Shown here: positions 7,399 to 15,404 of the stretch, piece by piece | How positions within the stretch are numbered: position 1 is the stretch's first letter | Layout: the number at the start of each line of letters is the position of its first letter | Assembly: GCA_016873095.1 (NCBI GenBank) | Contig: VGYC01000037.1 | Span: forward strand, 1 to 46,762 | Direction of reading: 5' to 3' | DNA: 46,762 nt | Source: Planctomycetota bacterium | GTDB lineage: Bacteria > Planctomycetota > Planctomycetia > Gemmatales > Gemmataceae | Made by a program: the position numbers and the translations under genes | The notes under the pieces: generated by a model | Seen by the model: the letters and a program-made list of their open reading frames with translations, nothing else | Database searches by the model: none | What the model was told of the DNA's origin: nothing

Positions 7399-9936
7399 TT
7401 ACTGGACGAACACAAATTCCTTGGTGTTGATGAGCGCCCAGAGGATGTTCTCGTAGGCCACGCGCTTGTTCTGAGCATGGCGATTGACATGCTCGAGGGC
7501 AAGGCGAAGGTGGTCGGCAGTTGGCCTGCGGGCAAAGGACCAGAGGAACAGCTCCTCGATCTTCTCGGCATCCGGACGCGGGTCACGGGCCAGCATGTCG
7601 GCCCGGCCATTGGCGCGGGACAACTTGTTCTGGACTTCCTGAGAGTTGAGCAAGTGCAACGCCTGAGCCAGGTTGGCCTCGTTGACGCGCTCGCACTCGC
7701 AGGCGCTGATGCGCTGCGGCCGGCCGAAGACCTCCAGGAAGTACGACGAGAATGACTCGTCCGGCAGCTTGATGGCCCGGTTCGGCGAGTGCCGATCCTG
7801 CGGCAGGCCGCCGAACGCAGCCGGAGCGTGCGTCACCTGGCTGACCGCGTCGAACAACACTTCCGCTCCCATGCGGCGCGGGTAGTAGCGGGCATAGTTC
7901 TGCTTGTCGTGCTTGTTGAAGTCGTTGGGCACGGCGCTGAGCTGGTACGTGCGGCTCTTGCAGATGACCTTGATCAGGTGCTTGAGGCTGAACTTGCTCT
8001 TCACCAGCTCGTCGGCGAGTGAGTCGAGCAATTCCGGGTTCGACGGCGGGTTGGTGACGCGCATGTCGTCAATGGGATCGACGATGCCGCGACCGAAGAA
8101 ATGCGACCAGTAGCGATTGGCCACGGAACGGGCAAAGAAGGCGTTTTTCGGGCCCGCCATCCAATCAACGAGTTTGTGACGCGGATCTTCATCGGACGGG
8201 ATGTCCATCGGAGCGCCGTCCAGCGGCGTGATCTTGGCCGGCTGGCCGGTGCGGGTGTTGGTCACCGTGCCGGCTGGCTGATTGAAAATCACCTGTGTCT
8301 GGGCCTGGGCACCCTGAACACCGCCCGGAATCTGGATGTTCTTGCGGCCGACACGACCGAAGAAAGCCGCCAGGCCCCAGTAGTCGTCCTGACTCCATTT
8401 TTCGTAGGGGTGGTGATGGCACTGGGCGCAACCGATGCGGACGCCCAGGAATACCTGGGCTGTGTCATCGACGAACTGTTGCGGGCTCTGCAATTCCTTG
8501 TACCACACGGTCGGCGGCGAATGCGTCTCCTCGCCTGTCGCGGCGAGAATCTCGCGAGCGAACTGGTCGTAGGGCTTGTCCTTGGCCATCGCTTCCCGAA
8601 TCCAGTTGTGGAAGGCGAAGGTCCCGTGTGCGGCGCCGGGCATGTTGCGGCGCTTCACCCGCAGGATGTCGGCCCATTTGTTGGCGAAGAGGTACGTGTA
8701 CTCTGGCGTTTCCACGAGATGGTCGATGAGCTTGTCGCGCTTGGCGGCATCACCGTCGGCCAGGAATGATTTGACCTGCATCGGCGTCGGCAGCGTGCCG
8801 GTCAGATCCAGATACGCGCGGCGAATGAAGACTTCGTCCGAGCAGATCTCCGACGGCACAATGCCCAGCTCCAGCCATTTCTGGTGTGTGAAGCGATCAA
8901 CGACTGACTTGTACTCGAACTTGTACTCGGGCGATTTGGCGCCGAGCGGGACGATGGCACGGAAGACAGCAACGCTGGCCTGATAACGGGCCATGATGGC
9001 CGCCTGCCCACTCATGTCCATGGTTCGTACCAGGGCGGCACCGTCGACGACGGCGATTTCCTGGTCGTTGCTCTCGTACTGGGCGCGCTGGGTCACGTCC
9101 GCTACCGAGCCGTCGCTGTAGTGAGCGTAGACGGCAAACTGCTGACGGTTGTTGCGCGACAGGACCCGAGCTTCCGGATAAACGGTGATCTTGGTGACGA
9201 CGGGATCCTCAGCGTTGCCGAACGGCGTGCCCGAAGCGATCCAGCGACGAACCAGCTTGTACTCATCCGAGCCTGGTTCCATGCGCTTGCCGCCCCCATG
9301 CGCCATCAGGCCAGTGGCCTTGAGAAGCAGCAAGCTGTTGTCCGGCGAAGCCGGGAACAGACGGCGACCGCGGTTCTCCTTGACCAGGGTCTGGAAGTCG
9401 AGCTCGGGAACGAAGCCAAGCAGCGAAAGGGCGAAGCCGTTCTGGCCGCCCGACTTGCCGTGGCAGCCGCCTGAGTTGCAACCCAGCTTGGTGAAGATCG
9501 GCACGATCTGGTTCGGAAAGTTGATCGGCAAGTTGACGTCGCAGCTTTCGGTGGTGAGCGTCACCTTGGCGACCTTGTCACCATAGACTGCCTTGATCTC
9601 GGTGCTGCCGTTGGCCAGCGGCATGATGCGGCCACCCGTGGTGACACGTGCGACGTTGGGGTTGGCGACCTCATACTTCACGTCGCCGGTCAGGTCTTGC
9701 TGGCGATTGCCGGCGAGGTTGCCCGTCAGAATCAGCTGCGCGGAATCGTCCATTCCCTTGAGCGTGACCTGGGCGGGCGAAACGGACAGCGATTGAACTT
9801 CGGCGGGCGTGGGAATCGCCGCGGCTTCCGTCTTGGCGGCCTTCGGACTGGGGGTGTCCGCCGCGAACGGAGCGCCGCCGGATGACAAAGCCGCCAGCGC
9901 GGCCACAACGAACCAGAGTTTGCGCATGCGAGTCAT
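7399..9936 (-). CDS. Secreted DUF1549/DUF1553 protein with Ig-like domain and haem-type motifs
   Basis: 845 residues. A signal peptide (about 1-25) is followed by a BIG2-like Ig domain (about 45-130), then a planctomycete cytochrome-like region with CNSGGCHG, a second Ig-like segment (about 255-335), DUF1549 (about 345-550, containing CAQCHHHPYEKW) and DUF1553 (about 600-835, ending NTKEFVFVQ). DUF1549/DUF1553 proteins are expanded in planctomycetes, but their biochemical role is unsettled. The CxxCH motif suggests c-type haem, though one motif has three residues between the cysteines. They often sit beside a DUF1501 gene; none is adjacent here. A perfect terminator follows. Confidence 0.9.
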   Translation of the reverse strand: MTRMRKLWFVVAALAALSSGGAPFAADTPSPKAAKTEAAAIPTPAEVQSLSVSPAQVTLKGMDDSAQLILTGNLAGNRQQDLTGDVKYEVANPNVARVTTGGRIMPLANGSTEIKAVYGDKVAKVTLTTESCDVNLPINFPNQIVPIFTKLGCNSGGCHGKSGGQNGFALSLLGFVPELDFQTLVKENRGRRLFPASPDNSLLLLKATGLMAHGGGKRMEPGSDEYKLVRRWIASGTPFGNAEDPVVTKITVYPEARVLSRNNRQQFAVYAHYSDGSVADVTQRAQYESNDQEIAVVDGAALVRTMDMSGQAAIMARYQASVAVFRAIVPLGAKSPEYKFEYKSVVDRFTHQKWLELGIVPSEICSDEVFIRRAYLDLTGTLPTPMQVKSFLADGDAAKRDKLIDHLVETPEYTYLFANKWADILRVKRRNMPGAAHGTFAFHNWIREAMAKDKPYDQFAREILAATGEETHSPPTVWYKELQSPQQFVDDTAQVFLGVRIGCAQCHHHPYEKWSQDDYWGLAAFFGRVGRKNIQIPGGVQGAQAQTQVIFNQPAGTVTNTRTGQPAKITPLDGAPMDIPSDEDPRHKLVDWMAGPKNAFFARSVANRYWSHFFGRGIVDPIDDMRVTNPPSNPELLDSLADELVKSKFSLKHLIKVICKSRTYQLSAVPNDFNKHDKQNYARYYPRRMGAEVLFDAVSQVTHAPAAFGGLPQDRHSPNRAIKLPDESFSSYFLEVFGRPQRISACECERVNEANLAQALHLLNSQEVQNKLSRANGRADMLARDPRPDAEKIEELFLWSFARRPTADHLRLALEHVNRHAQNKRVAYENILWALINTKEFVFVQ

Positions 9937-10281
9937 GAGGCTTAACCCCCCTTGGTTAAGTTAGGACATCTTGCAACCAGGACAGGGCGAACAGGCGGTA
10001 AGCACACTGGCGGCCAAGGAAAGCGCGGAAGCCGCTCGGAAGGCACCCTTTTAAAATACCTAGATTACGCCCTTCAAGCAAGTCAGAAGCGCGAATTTTT
10101 GCCAATTCCGCCGAACCGGCGGACATTGCCGATTGTGGCGAGTTCTTGCAAAGTTGATCACGGTCACCGGTCGATCTAGGAGTCTACATCGTTGTCGATA
10201 CCCACAGGCCCACAGGTGATCCTGCGCTGACGGGATCGGATCGCTCTCCGCGCTTAACGCGCTTTCTGCAGGGATACTGCT
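9937..10281. other. Gene-free divergent region, 345 bp
   Basis: No coding frame is supported between the divergent DUF1549/DUF1553 gene and the small lipoprotein gene. It holds an AT-rich patch near 10048-10068 with a possible minus-strand promoter, described separately. Nothing else is recognised. Confidence 0.6.
10053..10081 (-). promoter_or_regulatory. Possible sigma-70-type promoter for the DUF1549/DUF1553 gene
   Basis: Read on the minus strand, TTGCTT (10076-10081) and TATTTT (10053-10058) are separated by 17 bases. Transcription would start near 10046, about 110 bases before the ATG at 9936. It is based on hexamer match and spacing only. Confidence 0.35.
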
Positions 10282-10503
10282 GTGCGACGTGTCGTCTTTC
10301 TGATCACCTTGGCCACAATGGCTCTTGCGTTTTCGAGCGGATGCTCGATGTGGCACGGCGCGGACGGCCGGCAAGATCCGCGCTTCCCCAGGCCCTGGGG
10401 CCAGGATCGCGTGCTGCTGCAAGGCCCCGGCGCCATCATGCTCGGACCGGGCCTCGGCAAGAATAGCTGGCGCTGGCTTGGCGACGGGGAATGGGGCTTC
10501 TGA
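10282..10503 (+). CDS. Small putative lipoprotein
   Basis: 73 residues starting at GTG. The N-terminus MRRVVFLITLATMALAF followed by SSGC is a good lipoprotein signal, with the lipidated Cys at about 21. The mature part of about 50 residues is rich in Gly, Trp and Arg (PRPWGQDRVLLQGPGAIML, NSWRWLGDGEWGF). No family is recognised. A CAGGGA ribosome-binding-like sequence lies 8-9 bases before the GTG. It is divergent from the DUF1549/DUF1553 gene. Small secreted lipoproteins of this kind are common in planctomycetes; coding status rests on the signal and RBS. Confidence 0.5.
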   Translation: MRRVVFLITLATMALAFSSGCSMWHGADGRQDPRFPRPWGQDRVLLQGPGAIMLGPGLGKNSWRWLGDGEWGF

Positions 10504-10825
10504 TCACTGCCCCAATACCTGGTTTACACAGCGCAACCTAAGTTTACAGTCGAAGTCGTTACAGGTTAAATGAACCTTTACACCTCACCGAGCTTGCATG
10601 TCCATAACCGTTAAGGCATGGCTGCGGTTTGACTTAGGGAATTTCCTTTCGTAACCCACGAATTGCGCGAGTCTGGCCAACCATTTGCTTTCACCGGGCG
10701 GCACCGGGGCCAGAGCCATCGGCAACAAGCGGCCGACCGTCACGCGCTGCCGTGCATCCCTTGGGTGTGCGCTGGCCGCACGGGCGTGCTGGGCCGCATT
10801 GCATTCTCAAACCATGAGGAATTTC
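10504..10825. other. Gene-free stretch ahead of the RfaH-like gene, 322 bp
   Basis: The frame of the next gene stays open through part of this stretch, but no start there has a ribosome-binding site and the translation is not family-like, so I read it as leader. A TTGACT at 10629-10634 could be a -35 element, but the matching -10 (TAACCC) is poor. No terminator or riboswitch is recognised. Confidence 0.5.
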
Positions 10826-11422
10826 ATGCCTCTTTTGACGTTGGAACCATTTGTTCATCCAGAAACGCTTCTTTGCAGCGATGAGTTGCCGGACGTGGAC
10901 GAAGGCTCCTGGTGGGTATTGCATACACGGCCCAGAGCGGAGAAGGCCCTGGCGCGGCGCCTGCTCGGCCGGAACATTTCCTTTTTTCTGCCACTGTACA
11001 AGCGGCAGTGGCGCAGCAACAACCGCCAGTTCAACTCGTACCTCCCCCTGTTCTCCGGGTATCTGTTCCTTCATGGCCAGAACCAGGATCGCGTTCATGC
11101 CCTGGAAACAAACATGGTGGCGCGGACCCTCAAGGTCGAAGATCAGGCACAGTTTCACTCGGACCTGGCACGCGTCCATCAGATGCTCGTCGCGGGGGTC
11201 ACCATCGCGCCGGAGGATCGGCTCCAGCCCGGCAAGTTCGTGGAGATTATCAGCGGCCCCATGGTCGGCATGCAGGGAAAAATCCTGGCCCGCGACAAGA
11301 AGATGCACTTCTTCATCGAAGTGCAATTCTTGCAACGAGGGGTGTCCGTCGAGATCGAAAGCTGGATGATTCGGCCGGTTGCCCCGCCCGCGCCGCTGCT
11401 GACTGCTGCCGCCAGGGCTTGA
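10826..11422 (+). CDS. RfaH/NusG-like transcription factor (specialised NusG paralogue)
   Basis: 198 residues. The NGN domain begins WWVLHTRPRAEKALARRLL, the classic NusG/RfaH/UpxY entry, and runs to about 120. The KOW part is GKFVEIISGPMVGMQGKIL near 135-155, ending in a hydrophobic strand. Proteins of this type bind RNA polymerase and prevent pausing, often on polysaccharide or secretion operons headed by the factor itself. Start ATG 10826 has GAGGA 6-7 bases ahead; an in-frame ATG at 10814 is the alternative. The FHA-like gene follows after 33 bp and is probably cotranscribed. No housekeeping NusG neighbours (secE, rplK) are present, which supports a paralogue. Confidence 0.82.
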   Translation: MPLLTLEPFVHPETLLCSDELPDVDEGSWWVLHTRPRAEKALARRLLGRNISFFLPLYKRQWRSNNRQFNSYLPLFSGYLFLHGQNQDRVHALETNMVARTLKVEDQAQFHSDLARVHQMLVAGVTIAPEDRLQPGKFVEIISGPMVGMQGKILARDKKMHFFIEVQFLQRGVSVEIESWMIRPVAPPAPLLTAAARA

Positions 11423-11455
11423 TTCCTCCTCATCAACTATTGGGATCGCCGTTTC

Positions 11456-12739
11456 ATGAATCCCTTTCTTGAGGCCTGCGGGGCGAATGGTCCCCTGGAC
11501 TTGTTGATCGCAGGGGCCGCGGAAAGGGAACTGCAGCGTTTCCGGCTCCTCCAGCCTTTTGCCGTGATCGGCAACGGCGCCAGCTGTGACGTGATTCTCG
11601 ACGATGACGAGATCTGCCATAGGCATTCCTATTTTCAGATCCTGGATGGCGAAATCTTTTGCGTCGATCTGGCTTGCCAGATGACGATGCACTGGCCCGA
11701 AGGCCCGCGCGCTGCTGGCTGGTTTCCATCTGCCGATTGCCTGCGACTTGGAAAGCAGCGACTACGTCTGCTCGACAGAAATCCATCGCATGCAACGGCG
11801 CCGAAACTGGATCCCATGGCGGCAGGCTCTCTCGAGAATCCATGGCTTGCTGTGGAATTCCTGAATGGCCGTGCCTCCCAGGGGCGCTGGACGATGAACC
11901 GTCGGCTGGCTCTGATCGGCACGGCGCCTCATTGCAAACTGCGCTTGCACCATTCGGAAGTGGCGCCCGTTCACGGCAGCCTGGTTTGCACTCCGGCAAG
12001 TGCCTGGGTAGTCGATTTGCTCGGGCCCGGCGGTATCACGCTGAATGGCAAGCAGGTTCGCATGGCCCGCCTCGAAGACGGCGATCTTCTGAACGTCGCC
12101 GGCTTTGTGATGCGTGTTCATGGCAGGGCTGCCTCGAGCTCGAACGCATCCACCTATTCGAATCGCGATGCAATCGCCGTCGCGGAATTATCTCCATGGC
12201 CCGCCTCCGGCAGCAACTCTTCGAGCCCACTGGCACCGATGACGACCGCGTCTTCTCTTGGCCCGCTTCACCCGGGTCAGGCCCTGCTGCAATCGATCCT
12301 GCTGCCGCTGGTTCAGCAATTCAGCGCGATGCAAAACCAGATGTTCGAGCAGTTCCGCCAGGCCACCGCAATGATGTTTCAGATGTTCGGCACGCTACAG
12401 AAGGATCAGATGGACTTCATCCGCCAGGAATGGAAGCAGATCCAGGAACGGCAGCAGAAGCAAGCGCCGCAACCTGAAGTCCAGCATGCAGAAGTTCCGA
12501 GCACGGCCACGATGGAGGTGAACGAAACCAGCGCCGTGAACAGGCAAGATGCCGGTTCAACTGCAACCGAGCTTATCACCCAGCCCGCTACAGACGCCAC
12601 AGAGATTCCCGAGTTTCCGAAGAACGGAGAAGTGCCTGGGCCGGAAATTCACGAGTGGCTGTGCCAGCGCATGGCCGAGCTGCAAAAAGACGGACAAAGT
12701 CGCTTGCACAAGATCCTGGGGTTTCTTTCGAGGAAATAG
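11456..12739 (+). CDS. Protein with two degenerate FHA-like domains and a helical C-terminus
   Basis: 427 residues. Two FHA-like beta-sandwich regions are visible: the first near 15-110 (FAVIGNGASCDVILDD then HRHSYFQILDGEIFCVDL), the second near 130-225 (LALIGTAPHCKLRL, VHGSL, WVVDLLGPGGITLNGKQV). Both lack the Arg after Gly and the Ser of the SxxH pattern that hold phosphothreonine, so phosphopeptide binding is doubtful. Residues 270-345 are Gln/Met-rich and probably coiled coil (QQFSAMQNQMFEQFRQAT); a short helical tail follows a disordered linker. It lies 33 bp after the RfaH-like gene. I infer a scaffold role. Confidence 0.72.
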   Translation: MNPFLEACGANGPLDLLIAGAAERELQRFRLLQPFAVIGNGASCDVILDDDEICHRHSYFQILDGEIFCVDLACQMTMHWPEGPRAAGWFPSADCLRLGKQRLRLLDRNPSHATAPKLDPMAAGSLENPWLAVEFLNGRASQGRWTMNRRLALIGTAPHCKLRLHHSEVAPVHGSLVCTPASAWVVDLLGPGGITLNGKQVRMARLEDGDLLNVAGFVMRVHGRAASSSNASTYSNRDAIAVAELSPWPASGSNSSSPLAPMTTASSLGPLHPGQALLQSILLPLVQQFSAMQNQMFEQFRQATAMMFQMFGTLQKDQMDFIRQEWKQIQERQQKQAPQPEVQHAEVPSTATMEVNETSAVNRQDAGSTATELITQPATDATEIPEFPKNGEVPGPEIHEWLCQRMAELQKDGQSRLHKILGFLSRK

Positions 12740-12760
12740 GCCTGCTCCTTCCTCCGCTGG

Positions 12761-13219
12761 TCAAGGCAGATTTCGCGGCGTCGGCAGTTGCTCGGGGGCC
12801 GCGTCGGGCGCGATGCCGCCATGCACTGGTTCTTCGCCGTGCGGAAAGGGCGGCGGCGGCATCACGTGATAATGGCGGAAACCTGATGGCATGGCCGGGA
12901 CGTGCCAGGGATATGGATTGGGCGCTATGTGCGGATCGTAACCATACTTCGGAATGACGCCCCCATAGGCATACGGATTCCCGGCTGGCGCCGGCAGGCT
13001 GATTGGCGGGCTCCTGTGTTTATGGAACACGTGTCTATGGAACGCCGGCGCCGTCGAAGCTACAAGCAAAAACCCGGTGAATGCAAATGTCCACAAGGTG
13101 AGATTGCTGCGCTGCCTGATGCTCTCTCCGGATGTGAGTATTCCAGATGATGTCAAGTCCGTGAGCAGCGTCTGAAAGGGAGGGCGAGGCTCCTGCTGAG
13201 CCGGAGCGTCATGAACCAA
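12761..13219 (-). CDS. Pro/His-rich secreted protein of unknown function
   Basis: Up to 152 residues. A signal-like segment (SNLTLWTFAFTGFLLVASTA) is followed by a low-complexity Pro/His/Tyr-rich tail (NPYAYGGVIPKYGYDPHIAP, FRHYHVMPPPPFPHGEEP). No family is recognised. No ATG starts the frame; TTG at 13219 is the outermost start. A GGAGAG sits just before the SIRQRSN segment, so translation may really begin there. It converges on the FHA-like gene, with 21 bp between stops. Similar small Pro/His-rich secreted proteins occur in planctomycetes. Coding status is moderately supported. Confidence 0.42.
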   Translation of the reverse strand: MVHDAPAQQEPRPPFQTLLTDLTSSGILTSGESIRQRSNLTLWTFAFTGFLLVASTAPAFHRHVFHKHRSPPISLPAPAGNPYAYGGVIPKYGYDPHIAPNPYPWHVPAMPSGFRHYHVMPPPPFPHGEEPVHGGIAPDAAPEQLPTPRNLP

Positions 13220-13472
13220 CCCGAAATTCTACCATCTGCTGATCAGAGACTCATGAAATGGCCATCTAGACTATAACATGTCCCTCGATTGAGAACGGCG
13301 CCTGCCGTCAAGCACCTTGGCGCAAGTCCAGTCGTGCCAGACGCCTTATCCCTTTCGCCGCCAAGGTTTCGCCAGATTCCGCGCAGAAGGACCGCGATCG
13401 TAATGCAAGCTTGTACTTGCCAGGAAAAACCGGCACGATAGGCGCTGTTGGCCGGCAACAGATTTGAGGGAT

Positions 13473-15308
13473 TCAGGCGTCCCTGCGACGGAAAGCCAGC
13501 GCGCTACGTCGCGGGCAAGCGACGTGCGACCACCCATGAGATTGCAAAATGGCCAGGGCTTCGCCCGGACCCTGCCAGCGCCGCGCGGCACTATCGACCA
13601 GCAGCTGCCAGTCGCCGGCAGGAATTGGCAATTCGAGCCTTACCTCTTGCTCGGCAAAGTTGAAGACGAGGACCACTTCATCCTGCTCGTGCCAGCGGCG
13701 CACGAACAAGCTCTTCTCGCGCTCGAAGCCGATGACTTTCTGGTGATCCTTGCTCAGCTGCGCCAGCGCCGGCACGTCGCGGCGCAGCGCCAGCAGGTCC
13801 CGATAAAAGTCGCGCAGGACCTTGTGGCGGCCCTCGTCCTTCAAGTGATGATCGAGACGGCAGCGCTCGAATGTGCCCTGGTCCTGTGGATCGGGAACTT
13901 CGCCCTGCCAGCCGAACTCGGCAAATTCCTCGCGGCGACCCTTGCGGACGTTCTCGATCAGCTGTGCATCGCCGTGGCTGACGAAGAACTGAAACGGCGC
14001 CGTCTCGCCGTATTCCTCGCCCATGAACAGCAGCGGTACGTAGGGCGAGAGGATGACCAGCGTGGCGGCGAGCTTGAGTCCCTCGAAATCGATAAGCCCG
14101 CTCAGACGCTCGCCGGCCATGCGGTTGCCGATCTGGTCGTGATTCTGCGCGCAGATGACAAACTGGCGGGCGGGCCTGCAGCGGGCGCTATTGCCGTATC
14201 TGCGCCGGCGAAACGGCGAATACTGTCCGGAGTAGGTGAAGCCGTCTCGCCAAGCCCGCGCCAGGTGTTCGATGCGGCCGAAGTCCTCGTAGTAGCCGTT
14301 GTGTTCGCCCGTCAAGAGTGTATGCACGGCATGGTGAAAATCATCGTTCCACAGCGCATCGTGTCCCCAGCCCCCAATCTCGGTCGGCTGTAACACGATG
14401 ACGTCGTTGAGGCTACTTTCGCTGATCAGATGAAAACGCCTATTCAGCTGAAGCGCACGCCGCGACGTTACCTCGGCCAGTTCCTGCAGGAACGGAAACG
14501 CCGAATGATCAAGGATGGCGTGAACCGCATCCAGTCGCAGCGCGTCGATGTGAAACTCCGTCTGCCACTGCAAGGCCGTGCCGAGAAAGAACCTTCTAAC
14601 CTCGTCGCTATCCGGTCCGTCAAAATTCAGCGCCGAGCCCCATGGCGTCTTGTAGCGGTCCGTGAAGTACGGGGCGAATTCTCCGAGATAATTGCCCTCC
14701 GGCCCGAGGTGGTTGTAGACCACGTCCAGAATCACCGCCAGACCGCGGGCGTGGCACTCATCGACCAGCCGCTTGAGGCCTTGGGTCCCGCCGTAAGAAT
14801 TCTGCACGGCGTAGAGGTAGACGCCGTCGTAACCCCAGTTGCGGCTGCCGGGAAACTGCGCCACTGGCATGATGTTCACCGCCGTCACGCCCAGCTCGCG
14901 GAGATCGTCCAGCCGCCCGATCACCGCGTCAAACGTGCCTTCCGGCGTGAACGTGCCGACGTGCAGTTCATAGCAGACGTAGCGATCGAGCGGCAAGCCG
15001 AACCAGTGCGCATCGCGCCAGTTGAAATCCGTATCCGTGACCTGCGACGGACCGTGCACGCCGTCCGGCTGAAAGCGCGACGCCGGATCGGGCCTTTCCT
15101 TTTGGCCGTCAAGGCGAAAGAAATAGCGACAGCCTGGTGTCACGCCGTCGATGCGCGCCGCATGATAGCCGCGCTCCGCGGGTGCAAGCGCGACGAAGCG
15201 CTCGTCGGGCCCGAGCAAATGGACCTCGACTTTCTTCGCAAAGGGAGCCCAGACCTCGAAACGGCAAGTCTCGTTGCCGAGATACCGGGCGCCCGGACTG
15301 TCAACCAT
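13473..15308 (-). CDS. treZ: Malto-oligosyltrehalose trehalohydrolase
   Basis: 611 residues. A GH13 enzyme that cleaves trehalose from maltooligosyltrehalose in the TreY/TreZ pathway. It has an N-terminal CBM48-like domain (about 10-95), then a TIM barrel: ILDVVYNHLG near 193-202, nucleophile Asp 260 in RLDAVHAIL, acid/base Glu 297 in LISESSL, Asp 391 in NHDQIGN, and a C-terminal beta domain. The MPVAQFPGSRNWGYDG block is typical of TreZ. ATG 15308 has CAGGATG ahead; the open frame to 15374 is rejected. The partner treY and glgX are not in the window, so the pathway must be completed elsewhere. Confidence 0.93.
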   Translation of the reverse strand: MVDSPGARYLGNETCRFEVWAPFAKKVEVHLLGPDERFVALAPAERGYHAARIDGVTPGCRYFFRLDGQKERPDPASRFQPDGVHGPSQVTDTDFNWRDAHWFGLPLDRYVCYELHVGTFTPEGTFDAVIGRLDDLRELGVTAVNIMPVAQFPGSRNWGYDGVYLYAVQNSYGGTQGLKRLVDECHARGLAVILDVVYNHLGPEGNYLGEFAPYFTDRYKTPWGSALNFDGPDSDEVRRFFLGTALQWQTEFHIDALRLDAVHAILDHSAFPFLQELAEVTSRRALQLNRRFHLISESSLNDVIVLQPTEIGGWGHDALWNDDFHHAVHTLLTGEHNGYYEDFGRIEHLARAWRDGFTYSGQYSPFRRRRYGNSARCRPARQFVICAQNHDQIGNRMAGERLSGLIDFEGLKLAATLVILSPYVPLLFMGEEYGETAPFQFFVSHGDAQLIENVRKGRREEFAEFGWQGEVPDPQDQGTFERCRLDHHLKDEGRHKVLRDFYRDLLALRRDVPALAQLSKDHQKVIGFEREKSLFVRRWHEQDEVVLVFNFAEQEVRLELPIPAGDWQLLVDSAARRWQGPGEALAILQSHGWSHVACPRRSALAFRRRDA

Positions 15309-15330
15309 GTTCACATCCTGAAAGGCAGGC

Positions 15331-15395
15331 GTCGGTGCGTAAGCCCGACGTGAACTGCGCGCTGCAAGATACAAGCATCGGGCTTACGCCCCGAC
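15331..15395. repeat. REP-like inverted repeat, type B
   Basis: Arms of 18 bases (15331-15348 and 15378-15395) match with one mismatch and enclose 29 bases. The core GCGTAAGCCCGACG is shared with the palindrome at 24249-24307. It begins 9 bp after the stop of the DUF4340 gene and lies ahead of treZ on the same strand. Confidence 0.8.
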
Positions 15396-15404
15396 GTCGC
15401 CACT

